DNA from: Acidobacteriota bacterium
GTDB taxonomy: Bacteria > Acidobacteriota > Terriglobia > Terriglobales > Acidobacteriaceae
DNA length: 64,000 nt
Assembly: GCA_021836865.1 (NCBI GenBank)
Contig: JAKBHH010000007.1
Location: 1 to 64,000, forward strand
Direction: 5' to 3'
Every line of letters begins with the position of its first letter. Within the stretch, counting starts at the first letter, position 1. The notes beneath the pieces were generated by a model. The model was not told the DNA's origin. It did not search any database and saw only the letters and a list, made by a program, of their open reading frames with translations. Positions 44,502-52,871 of the stretch are shown piece by piece. Position numbers and translations under genes: made by a program.

Positions 44502-45497
44502 ATGACGACGGCGACCCTGCATCCTGACAACGATGCGTTGGACAACAATGCACTAGACCGCGGCTGGGCTGCGCTGCCCGCATCGTATCGCATGCCCGAC
44601 GTGGCGCCTTCGCTCAATGAGGCGCGAGCCTGGTGCAGGCAGCTGGCAGAGTCGCACTATGAGAATTTTCACGTCGCGACATGGTTTTTGCCCAAGGTCC
44701 TGCGTCCGCACTTTCATGCTATCTATGCCTATTGCCGCGTCTCCGACGACCTTGGCGATGAGGTCGGAGATCGCTCCGCTGCGTTAGCCCTGCTCGATCT
44801 GTGGGGACGTGAGCTCGATGCCTGCTACGAAGGCCGCGTACGCCACCCTGTCTTTGTCGCGCTGGCAGAGACGATTCGCGCCTGCTCCATTCCCAAAGAG
44901 CCCTTCGCCGATCTGCTGAAAGCCTTTCGCCAGGACCAGACCGTCACGCGCTATCGCACCATCCAGGAGGTACTGGAGTATTGCCGCTATTCAGCGAATC
45001 CGGTGGGCCGCCTCGTCCTCTACGTCTGCGGCTATGCCGACGAAGAGCGCTTTCAGCTCTCTGACGCCACCTGCTCCGCGCTGCAACTGGCCAACTTCTG
45101 GCAGGATGTGCGCGTCGACTTCGGCAAGGACCGCGTCTATCTTCCGCAAGAGGATATGAAACGATTTGGTGTGAGCGACGAGACGATTGCCCAGGGCGCG
45201 GCAACGCCCGAATTTCGCGCCCTGCTCAAGTACGAAGTGGATTTTGCGCGTGGACTCTTTGAGGATGGACTTCCGCTCATCGGCATGGTGGGCAGTGAGC
45301 TGGCACTCGACCTCGATCTCTTCAGCCGCGGCGGTCTTGCGATTCTGCGCGCCATCGAGCGCGAGAACTATGACGTGCTGAGGGCGCGGCCTGCTCTTTC
45401 CAAACGCACTAAAATGGCGCTGGCACTGCGCGCGTTCAGCGGCAAGGTGCTCCCATTTCTTCGTTTGAGCGAACGTTCCGCAGGGAAGGCGGCTTGA
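44502..45497 (+). CDS. hpnC: Hydroxysqualene synthase HpnC
   Basis: This 331-residue squalene/phytoene synthase-type enzyme converts presqualene diphosphate to hydroxysqualene. Aspartate-rich motifs are AIYAYCRVSDDLGDE and LANFWQDVRVDFGKD, which bind magnesium-diphosphate. YENFHVATWFLPKVLRPHF near residue 55 is the HpnC-type N-terminal block that distinguishes it from the second paralogue. The first 45 residues form a polar extension. It starts nine bases after the second dehydrogenase gene and its stop overlaps the start of hpnD (TTGA), so the order dehydrogenase-hpnC-hpnD is one transcript. Confidence 0.92.
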   Translation: MTTATLHPDNDALDNNALDRGWAALPASYRMPDVAPSLNEARAWCRQLAESHYENFHVATWFLPKVLRPHFHAIYAYCRVSDDLGDEVGDRSAALALLDLWGRELDACYEGRVRHPVFVALAETIRACSIPKEPFADLLKAFRQDQTVTRYRTIQEVLEYCRYSANPVGRLVLYVCGYADEERFQLSDATCSALQLANFWQDVRVDFGKDRVYLPQEDMKRFGVSDETIAQGAATPEFRALLKYEVDFARGLFEDGLPLIGMVGSELALDLDLFSRGGLAILRAIERENYDVLRARPALSKRTKMALALRAFSGKVLPFLRLSERSAGKAA

Positions 45498-46405
45498 CGC
45501 ACGACTCCACAATTGAACAGGCCTATGCTGTGTGCAGGGGCATCGCAAAGCGCGAGGCAAAGAATTTTTATTACGCCTTTGTCGCGCTACCCAGGGCGCG
45601 TAAGAACGCCATCTGCGCCGTATACTCCTTCATGCGCAAGGCCGACGACCTCGCCGACGATGAAAGCCTGCCTCGCGAAGAGCGCCGTATCAGGCTCGAT
45701 GCATGGCTCGCCGACTGGCGCGGCGTCTGCCACGGCGGCGATTCCTCCGACCCGGTTTTCATCGCCGTGCGCGATGCCACGGAGCGCTTCGGCATTCCGC
45801 TGAGCCTGCTCGATGAGCTCGTGGCGGGAACCGCGACGGACCTGGACGCCAACACGAACGAGGCGCCCGGCACCTATGCGACCTTTGCCGATCTCTACCG
45901 CTACTGCTATCTGGTTGCGTCTGTCGTGGGCCTGGTGTGCATCCGCATCTTCGGCTACACAGACACGGCGGCAGAAAAGCTCGCCGAAGAGACTGGTATC
46001 GCCTTCCAGCTTACCAATATTCTGCGCGACGTCGCCGAGGATGCCGAGCGCAGGCGCATCTATCTTCCGCTGGCGGACCTTGCCGCGCACCATGTTCCGC
46101 TCGACGCGCTGCTCCATCGCACACCCGGCGCACCCCCGTCCACGCAAGAGCGCGCGCTGCTGGAAGAGATTGCACAGCGCGCGGAGAATTACTACCGTTC
46201 CGCGCAAGCGCTGCTCCCGCTGATTGACCGCGAAAGCCGCGCCGCACTTTGGGTTCTGGTCTCCATCTATCATGCGCTCCTCAAGCGAATCGAGCGCGCG
46301 AACTACGACGTATTCTCCGAGCGAGCCCGCGTACCGCTGCTTCAGAAGGTCGCGATTCTTTCCGCAGGCCTGGCGCGGATGGCCGCTGCGCGGTTCGTTG
46401 GCTGA
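45494..46405 (+). CDS. hpnD: Presqualene diphosphate synthase HpnD
   Basis: This 303-residue member of the same family condenses two farnesyl diphosphates into presqualene diphosphate. Motifs are YSFMRKADDLADDE and LTNILRDVAEDAERRRIYLP. KREAKNFYYAFVALPRARKNAI marks the HpnD-type N-terminus. It uses a TTG start overlapping the hpnC stop. Ends 44 bases before hpnE. In the three-enzyme HpnCDE route it acts first, feeding HpnC. Confidence 0.93.
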   Translation: MTHDSTIEQAYAVCRGIAKREAKNFYYAFVALPRARKNAICAVYSFMRKADDLADDESLPREERRIRLDAWLADWRGVCHGGDSSDPVFIAVRDATERFGIPLSLLDELVAGTATDLDANTNEAPGTYATFADLYRYCYLVASVVGLVCIRIFGYTDTAAEKLAEETGIAFQLTNILRDVAEDAERRRIYLPLADLAAHHVPLDALLHRTPGAPPSTQERALLEEIAQRAENYYRSAQALLPLIDRESRAALWVLVSIYHALLKRIERANYDVFSERARVPLLQKVAILSAGLARMAAARFVG

Positions 46406-46449
46406 GGTTGCATCCAATGCAGCGCGGCAGCCTGCATGAAGAGGTTTGA

Positions 46450-47874
46450 TTGGCCCAGGCATTGAACAATCCGAAGGCGGCCGCGCGATTCGTCACGGTC
46501 ATTGGTGGCGGCGTGGCCGGCATGAGCGCTGCCTGTGCTCTGTCTGAGGCAGGCTTTCGCGTGCAACTCGTTGAGCGACGCGGCTACCTCGGCGGGCGTG
46601 CATCCTCCTATCTGCATCCCGGCGTCGGAGAGGTCATCGACAACTGCCAGCATGTGCTCTTCGGCTGTTGCACCAACCTCATCGGCTTCTACCGGCGCAC
46701 CGGCGTCGCAGGCAAGATTCATTGGACCCGCGAGATGACCATGATCGAGCCGGGCGGTCGCCGCTCACCGCTGGGGCCTTCATTGCTGCCTGCGCCGCTG
46801 CATGGTCTGCCCAGGCTGCTTTCTGCCGGCGCATTCACGCTGGCGGACAAGTTCGCCCTGGCTCGTGCGTTCAGCGCGCTGCTCCGGCCCGTCCCGCACA
46901 ACTCAACAGAAAGCCTCGGAGCATGGCTCCGGCGCAACGGCCAAACGCAAGGCGCGCTCGACCGCTTCTGGCGCCTCGTCATCGCCAGCGCGCTCAATGC
47001 CGACATCGACGCGATCGCCTTGCCCTATGCCGCAAAGGTCATTCGCGAACTGTTCATGAACTCCGCCGAGGCGGGCAGCATGGGCATGAGCACCGTGCCG
47101 CTCAGTGATCTATACGACGGCGCAGCCGAGTTTCTCGCGCAGCACGACTCGCATGTCCTGCTGAATATGAGTGTGGAGTCGGCGCAGTTCAACCCAGCCA
47201 ATGCTCAATGGACCGTCGCAACCAGCGCAGGCAACGTGCAATCGGACTACCTGGTTCTGGCTCTGCCGTTTGAGGCGACTGCGAAGCTCCTTCCTCATAT
47301 GCCGCCTGCTGACGGCGCACAGAATCTTGCACGGCAGATTGAGCACCACCAGCACTGGCCCATCTGCAGCGTGCATCTCTGGTTCGATCGCGCGATCACG
47401 ACGCTGGACCATGCCGTGTTGCTGGACCGCGAGATTCACTGGATGTATAACAAAAGCCTCCTGCAGCCCTGGCGCAGGCTGAAGGGCAGCTATCTTGAGC
47501 TGGTCGTCAGCGCATCAAGAAGCTTCGCAGCTTTGTCGCGCGAGCAGGCCATTGCGCAGTCCGTCAGCGAACTGGCCGAGTTCTTTCCTGCTGTTGCTTC
47601 CGCAAAGCTTGAGAAAGCTGCGCTGGTGAAGGAAGTCCGCGCGACCTTTGGCGTGCCGCCGGGTATTGATGCGGCGCGGCCTACCGCCATCTCTCCCTGG
47701 CCAAACTGCTTCCTGGCCGGTGACTGGACCGCGACCGGCTGGCCGTCCACCATGGAAAGCGCGGCGCGATCAGGGCATCTGGCGGCGGAGGCGCTGTGCA
47801 GGGCCGCGGGCGCTCCGCGAATCGTTCTCGATGCCGATTTGCGCCCCCGGGGACTGATGCGACTGCTCGCTTGA
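46450..47874 (+). CDS. hpnE: Hydroxysqualene dehydroxylase HpnE
   Basis: This 474-residue FAD-dependent amine oxidase-type protein reduces hydroxysqualene to squalene. The dinucleotide motif is VTVIGGGVAGMSAACALSEAG, followed by LVERRGYLGGRASS; the C-terminal FAD contact is NCFLAGDWTATGWPSTMESA. It uses a TTG start with AGAGGT upstream. Last gene of the hopanoid cluster; it converges on rhaB with only 32 bases between the two stops and no clear terminator. Confidence 0.93.
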   Translation: MAQALNNPKAAARFVTVIGGGVAGMSAACALSEAGFRVQLVERRGYLGGRASSYLHPGVGEVIDNCQHVLFGCCTNLIGFYRRTGVAGKIHWTREMTMIEPGGRRSPLGPSLLPAPLHGLPRLLSAGAFTLADKFALARAFSALLRPVPHNSTESLGAWLRRNGQTQGALDRFWRLVIASALNADIDAIALPYAAKVIRELFMNSAEAGSMGMSTVPLSDLYDGAAEFLAQHDSHVLLNMSVESAQFNPANAQWTVATSAGNVQSDYLVLALPFEATAKLLPHMPPADGAQNLARQIEHHQHWPICSVHLWFDRAITTLDHAVLLDREIHWMYNKSLLQPWRRLKGSYLELVVSASRSFAALSREQAIAQSVSELAEFFPAVASAKLEKAALVKEVRATFGVPPGIDAARPTAISPWPNCFLAGDWTATGWPSTMESAARSGHLAAEALCRAAGAPRIVLDADLRPRGLMRLLA

Positions 47875-47906
47875 TCCATCGCGGTGGTCGCGCGGCTCAC
47901 AGCGCG

Positions 47907-49337
47907 CTACGCTTTGCAAAGCACAGCAGACCAGGCGCGAACCGATTCGGTGGTGAGAACTCGTCCCGCTGCATTTGAAGTGGCCAGTTGCACGGCAAGG
48001 TTGCCGATGGTGGAGCTCTCCGCTGCGCCCGCTTCCACCGGCAGGCCCGTTCGCTTTGCTGTAAGGTCAAGCAGCAGCTTATTACGGCTGCCTCCGCCGA
48101 TCACATGAATGCGATCGAGCTTACGGCCCAGCATCTGTTCCAGATGCGCAAGGGCCGAGGCATAGCGAAGGGCGAGACTCTCAAAGATCACGCGCGCAAA
48201 GACTGGCTCATTGCCTGCCGTATCGGGAATGGGTGCGACGCCGCTGCGGCCAAGTTCGTCGTTGATGCGCGCAGGCATCTCGCCATCCAGCAGGAGGGGA
48301 TCGGCATCCACGTCGAGCGTGCCCGGGGCCTTGCACCTGCCAGCCTGCTGGATGAGGTCTTCAATGGCCCACGCGCGCCCCTGTGCAGCCCAGCTTTCCA
48401 TGCACTGCTTGATCAGCCACATCCCGTTGACATTCGTGTGGAAGCAAAAGCCGCCCGCCGCCGCGCCCTGGTTGGTATAGCGTGCGTCCATTACCCGCGG
48501 TGCCACGATCGGGGCCGGAATCAACGTGCCAACCAGCGACCACGTGCCGGAGCAGATGTAGGCCGCCGTCTCCATGTGGGTGGGGATTCCGGCGATGGCG
48601 GAAGCGGTGTCATGGCAGGCGGGCGCAATCAGAGCGGTCGCGCGGAAGGCTGGCAACTCGCTGAGCAGCCCTCGCACCTGCCCTACGATGGAGCCTGCGG
48701 GCACGATGCGCGGCGCGGCCTCATGGGGAATGCCCAGCTGCGCGAACAGCTCCCAGGACCAGTCGCCGGTGGCGAGATCGACCAAGCCCGTGTGGGTGGC
48801 GTTGGTATATTCCGCCACGCGACGGCCACCGAGCCAGTACAGAACGTACTCCGGCAGGCAGAGCCAGGGCGCGCTTGTGTTGATGCCCGCATAGGCATCG
48901 GCCAGCAGCTGGTAAACCGTATTGATGCGCAGTGGCTGCGCGCCGGTGCGGGCAAAGAGATCGCGCGGCGGCACAAGCACATCGGCTCTTGTTTTCGCGG
49001 CCACATTGCGCTCATCGCGATAGCAGAATGGCTCGCCGAGCGGCTTGCCGTCTGCGCCCAGTCGCACGTAGTCCACGGCCCAGCCATCCACGCCGATGGA
49101 GGCGATGCCCTCTGGCGCGGCCTCCGCCGCCTTGCGCAGACCCGCTTCAACCCCGGCGAGAATGTTTTCCAGCGGCCAGTGCAGGGAAGTGCCGCGGTGC
49201 ACAGGACCGTTCGCGATGCGATGGATGAGCTCGATCTCGGGCCTGCCGTCGCGCCACTTCAGCATCGAGACGCGGCAGCTTTCCGCGCCGAGATCAATGG
49301 CGATGCGAGGCAGCGCGTCTTCGGGTTGCAAACTCAC
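47907..49337 (-). CDS. rhaB: Rhamnulokinase
   Basis: This 476-residue FGGY-family kinase phosphorylates L-rhamnulose at C1. The N-terminal phosphate-binding motif is RIAIDLGAESCRVSMLKW, the centre carries ACHDTASAIAGIP and YICSGTWSLVGTL, and the adenosine-binding motif is IHVIGGGSRNKLLLDLTAKRTGLPV. GTG 49337 overlaps the TGA of the upstream aldolase-dehydrogenase gene, a coupled start; the frame is open further upstream but inside that gene. Length is typical of the family. Confidence 0.93.
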   Translation of the reverse strand: MSLQPEDALPRIAIDLGAESCRVSMLKWRDGRPEIELIHRIANGPVHRGTSLHWPLENILAGVEAGLRKAAEAAPEGIASIGVDGWAVDYVRLGADGKPLGEPFCYRDERNVAAKTRADVLVPPRDLFARTGAQPLRINTVYQLLADAYAGINTSAPWLCLPEYVLYWLGGRRVAEYTNATHTGLVDLATGDWSWELFAQLGIPHEAAPRIVPAGSIVGQVRGLLSELPAFRATALIAPACHDTASAIAGIPTHMETAAYICSGTWSLVGTLIPAPIVAPRVMDARYTNQGAAAGGFCFHTNVNGMWLIKQCMESWAAQGRAWAIEDLIQQAGRCKAPGTLDVDADPLLLDGEMPARINDELGRSGVAPIPDTAGNEPVFARVIFESLALRYASALAHLEQMLGRKLDRIHVIGGGSRNKLLLDLTAKRTGLPVEAGAAESSTIGNLAVQLATSNAAGRVLTTESVRAWSAVLCKA

Positions 49338-51553
49338 CGCAGAAACGCCTCGGTGAGTCCGCCATCCACGGGAATGATGTGGCCCGAGGTGCAGCGGGCG
49401 CGCGGGCTGGCAAGGAAGAGGATCGCTTCCGCGCAATCCGCAGGATCGATAGGCTGGTGCGTCAAAGTTCGTTTGGCGTAGAAGTTCGCCAGCAATCCGC
49501 GCAATTCTTCATCGCTCATCGACTCTTCAAAGGCAATGTTGTACTTGGCGAGCGAAGCGCGCACGCGGTCGCGCGGAAACATCGTGGAGCCTTTGACCAC
49601 CGTGGCCGGACTGATGCCGTTCACGCGAACCCGCGGCGACAGGGTCACAGCCAGCTCCCGCACCAGGTGCGAGAGGGCGGCCTTGCTCACGTCATAGGCT
49701 TCACTGCCGCGCTTGGCTACAACCGCGTTGGCCGAGCTGGTGAGCACAATCGAGCCGTCCAGCCCTTGTTCTGCGAAGACCTTTGCCGCTTCATCGGCGA
49801 GCAGGTAGTTGGCCGTCACATTGATGTCAAGCGTTGTCGCCCACATTGCATCGCTGATCACGCCGTCCGGCGAAGAGGGAAACATCGCCGCCGTATTGAC
49901 GAGAATGTCCACGCCGCCAAAGGTCGCAGCGGTCGCCCTAAGGGCTTTGCCGATTGCCTCGCGGCTGCGAATGTCCACTGGAGTCGTCGCAACAAACTCC
50001 TTGGATGTGACGCCCTTCAGCTCATCGGCCACTCGTGCGGCGGCGGCCTCATCACGATCCGCCAGCATGATGTGCGCGCCCCGCGCCGCCGCCAGCAGGG
50101 CCACCTCGCGGCCAATGCCGCTTCCCCCGCCGACCACCAGCACAATGCGCCGGCTCAGTTCCTTCTCCGGCGGCTGACGGCGCAGCTTGGCCTCTTCCAG
50201 CGCCCAGTACTCGATGCGAAACGCCTCCAGCGCGGGCAGGGCCACATAGTTCGTGAAGACTTTGAAGCTGGCAGGATCTATGCCTTCGCCGCATTGCGGC
50301 AGCGTGCCCTTCACCTCGCCCTCGGCCAACAGGCTGGCGCCTTCCATCACGTGAATTGCGTTGGTGTAGAACTCGCCTGTGATGCGCGCTTCTGTCTTGT
50401 TCTTTCCAAAGCTGAACATGCCAATGCCCGGAATGAGGACAATCGTCGGGCTGCTGTCGCGCAGTGCGGGCGAGTCGGGCGTGGCGAAGCTGTGATAATA
50501 GTCGCGGTATTGCGCGCGGAACTCGGTGAGCGACGCATCAATCTGCGACTTCAGCGCGTCAAGCCCCGCGCTCGCGGCCCATGGCACAAACAGCGGGCGA
50601 ATCTTGGTGCGGATAAAGTGGTCGGGGCAACTTGTCCCGAGGAATGCCAGATCTTTCGCGTGCGTTGCATTCACAAATTGCAGCACGTCCGGGGCATCGG
50701 TAAAGCTGGCGATCCAGCGATTCTGCGCGCTCACCCGGCCGCGAAGGAAAGGCTCGATCTGAACGGCAAGCTCTTTGCGATTGGCGCGTGCGGGAACGGC
50801 CTCTCCGCCAAAGCGCGCCGGGCCTTTGGCTTTGCCATGGCGCTCAATGAACTGGCCGATCTGATCGATCAGCGTCAGCGTATTCATGTAACACTCGCGT
50901 TGCGTCTGGCCCCAAGTAAAGAGCCCATGGCCGCCCAGCACAATGCCATCGCAGTCTGGATTTGCCGCAATGGCTTTCTTCATCATCATCGCCAGCTCAA
51001 AGCCGGGGCGTTGCCAGGGCAGCCATACCAGCCTGTGTTGGAATTCGCGATTGAACTCCTCCATCTTCACTTTGCCGTTGGCAGAGGCGGCCAGTGCAAT
51101 CCCCCAGTCCGGGTGCAGATGATCGACGTGAGGGAAGGGAAGGAAGCCGTGCAGCGGCGTGTCAATGGAAGCGGCTACGGGATTGTTGCGGAAGGTGCAT
51201 AGCGGATACATCGCTGCCATGTCGTCTTCTGTTTCCGCGCCCTTGTAGCTGCGCTCCAGCGCCAGCAGCCTGTGCTGATAAAGCGTGGCAAATCCCGCGC
51301 GCTTCATGCTTCCCAGGTCGCCCCCGGAACCCTTTACCCAGAGAACCTCAATGGGTTCTCCCGTCAGCGGGTCCGTCTCCTTGATCTTTGAGCTTGTGTT
51401 GCCCCCTGCAAAGTTGGTGATGCGCAGGTCAGAGCCGAGCAGGTTGGATCGGTAACGAAGCAGCTCCGGCTCATCCAGGGTTGCAGCGAATGCGGAGTCC
51501 CAGCGGTCGTCAAGGAACTTCAGAGTAGGGGAAGCGAGCGTTGCCTGTGTCAT
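49334..51553 (-). CDS. Bifunctional rhamnulose-1-phosphate aldolase/lactaldehyde dehydrogenase
   Basis: This protein of 739 residues joins a class II aldolase/adducin-type domain (about residues 1-430) to a classical SDR domain (about 465-739). The aldolase half carries ITNFAGGNTSSKI and zinc-type histidines in DTPLHGFLPFPHVDHLHPDWG. The SDR half has LVVGGGSGIGREVALLAAARG and YDVSKAALSHLVREL. The first half splits rhamnulose-1-phosphate to dihydroxyacetone phosphate and L-lactaldehyde; the second is thought to oxidise the lactaldehyde. ATG 51553 has GGTGG five bases upstream; GTG 51562 is the alternative. First gene of the rhaB transcript. Confidence 0.93.
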   Translation of the reverse strand: MTQATLASPTLKFLDDRWDSAFAATLDEPELLRYRSNLLGSDLRITNFAGGNTSSKIKETDPLTGEPIEVLWVKGSGGDLGSMKRAGFATLYQHRLLALERSYKGAETEDDMAAMYPLCTFRNNPVAASIDTPLHGFLPFPHVDHLHPDWGIALAASANGKVKMEEFNREFQHRLVWLPWQRPGFELAMMMKKAIAANPDCDGIVLGGHGLFTWGQTQRECYMNTLTLIDQIGQFIERHGKAKGPARFGGEAVPARANRKELAVQIEPFLRGRVSAQNRWIASFTDAPDVLQFVNATHAKDLAFLGTSCPDHFIRTKIRPLFVPWAASAGLDALKSQIDASLTEFRAQYRDYYHSFATPDSPALRDSSPTIVLIPGIGMFSFGKNKTEARITGEFYTNAIHVMEGASLLAEGEVKGTLPQCGEGIDPASFKVFTNYVALPALEAFRIEYWALEEAKLRRQPPEKELSRRIVLVVGGGSGIGREVALLAAARGAHIMLADRDEAAAARVADELKGVTSKEFVATTPVDIRSREAIGKALRATAATFGGVDILVNTAAMFPSSPDGVISDAMWATTLDINVTANYLLADEAAKVFAEQGLDGSIVLTSSANAVVAKRGSEAYDVSKAALSHLVRELAVTLSPRVRVNGISPATVVKGSTMFPRDRVRASLAKYNIAFEESMSDEELRGLLANFYAKRTLTHQPIDPADCAEAILFLASPRARCTSGHIIPVDGGLTEAFLR

Positions 51554-51612
51554 GGATACCACCGTGCGCGAGATTCAAAGAGCCGAAAGCAGAATACCAG
51601 AAACTAACCAAT

Positions 51613-51628
51613 AGAAACAGTATTTCCT
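51613..51628. promoter_or_regulatory. Candidate operator upstream of the aldolase-dehydrogenase gene
   Basis: AGAAACAGTATTTCC contains the inverted half-sites GAAA and TTTC around CAGTA, the style of IclR-family operators. It lies about 60 bases before the start of the aldolase-dehydrogenase gene, just downstream of the regulator gene. AAACAGTA also occurs at 54112-54119, about 50 bases before rhamnose isomerase. Confidence 0.3.
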
Positions 51629-51698
51629 ATTTGAATAAATGACCGCATTCCAATCAGCACGCGCAAACCCTGTGGGGTCTTGCATGGCAGATCGGCGT

Positions 51699-52811
51699 TC
51701 AGGGCCGCTTCGCGCCGTTCTCGGCCTCGGCCAGGGATTGCGGCGTCACCACCTGGTGCCGTACGTAGTTGTACGGCGGCACCGTGTAGCCGCGCAAGAG
51801 TGCAATCCCCAACTGAATCAAACGCGGCCCGTAGGCGTCGGCCTGGTGCGAGACGGACCCGATAATCGCGCTCTTCTCGCTGTGCATCTCTTCCAGCACC
51901 TCGGGGATGCAATCCTGGCCGACGATGGCAAAACACTCTTCCTGTCCGCTGGAGCGCGCAGCGTCCAGCACGCCCAGGGCGCTGGAGTCAGTGGCGGCGG
52001 CCACCAGGATATGCTGATCTTTACGCTGGCCGCGGAGGAATTCGGTCACTGCGCGCTTGCTGGGTTCGCGCATGCCGCGTCCCTCCAGTCGGACATACCG
52101 CTCGGCGGGGACATCCTTGACACGATCGCGAATCCCTTCAAACGCGCCTGCGATGCGGCTCTGCACAAAGCTGCCCGCCTCTGAGAATCCCACGCCCAGT
52201 ACCCAGTCCACCTTGCCCTTCCACTTGCGCTGGGCGTGCTGGCCCAGCAGAGCGCCGGCCTCAAAACCAACCTCAAAATTGTCGACGCCAAAGTATGTGG
52301 CGTTGGGGTGTGGTACGTCGATGGCGACCAGCGGGATGCCGGCCTTTTTGATAATGTGTGCCACATGGGGAGCGACGTGTTCTTCAACCTGGAATTCGAG
52401 CACCAGGTCCACGCGCTTTTCTACAAACTCATGTGCATTCTGAATGGCAACGTCCGGATCCTGGCGATTGTCGAGGGTAATCAACTCCACGCCTGCCGCC
52501 GCGGCAGCCGCAGTCACGCTTTGCGCCACGGCAACCGAGAAAGGCATTTCGCCGCTCTGGACAGCGAAACCGAAACGCAGACGGCGAGGGCGCGACACGA
52601 GGCGGTACTGACCATCCTGCGACTGCGCAACGTAGCCGCGATGCACCAGCGTCTTCAGGATGCGATAAACGCTGGTCTTTGAGATGTGCGTCTTCTGGAA
52701 GACATCTTCCAGCGTGACGGGTGCGTTGTGCTGCTCAAGCAGTTCAAGGACGTCAAGCGCCTTGGACAGAATGGGAATCAGGTAGAGCCGCTTAATCTTG
52801 GTTTTGGGCAA
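51699..52811 (-). CDS. Transcription regulator: IclR-type winged helix fused to a periplasmic-binding-protein-like sensor
   Basis: A 370-residue protein. Residues 12-70 form an IclR-type winged helix: LSKALDVLELLEQHNAPVTL, then HISKTSVYRILKTLVHRGYVAQ. From about residue 87 the rest matches type I periplasmic sugar-binding folds, as in LacI sensors and ribose/rhamnose-binding proteins: FSVAVAQSVTAAAAAAGVEL, IKKAGIPLVAIDVPHPN and a final LGIALLRGYTVPPY segment. Normal IclR proteins have a GAF-like effector domain instead. It has no signal peptide, so it is cytoplasmic. Its place between the isomerase and aldolase genes suggests it senses rhamnose or a derivative and controls the pathway. Confidence 0.85.
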   Translation of the reverse strand: MPKTKIKRLYLIPILSKALDVLELLEQHNAPVTLEDVFQKTHISKTSVYRILKTLVHRGYVAQSQDGQYRLVSRPRRLRFGFAVQSGEMPFSVAVAQSVTAAAAAAGVELITLDNRQDPDVAIQNAHEFVEKRVDLVLEFQVEEHVAPHVAHIIKKAGIPLVAIDVPHPNATYFGVDNFEVGFEAGALLGQHAQRKWKGKVDWVLGVGFSEAGSFVQSRIAGAFEGIRDRVKDVPAERYVRLEGRGMREPSKRAVTEFLRGQRKDQHILVAAATDSSALGVLDAARSSGQEECFAIVGQDCIPEVLEEMHSEKSAIIGSVSHQADAYGPRLIQLGIALLRGYTVPPYNYVRHQVVTPQSLAEAENGAKRP

Positions 52812-52871
52812 GGATTCGTCTGCCTCCGAAGCATTTCATTAGAGGAACGTTGCCTTTCAGCATATCCTGTT

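Noticed and set aside
43260-44522. A 420-codon open frame on the minus strand opposite the second MDR dehydrogenase
   Set aside because: The plus-strand protein has intact zinc and cofactor motifs and operon context. The opposite frame is a by-product of GC-rich codon use and has no recognisable domain.
49379-51202. A 607-codon plus-strand frame opposite the aldolase-dehydrogenase gene
   Set aside because: The minus strand encodes a complete two-domain enzyme; the plus frame has no domain pattern.
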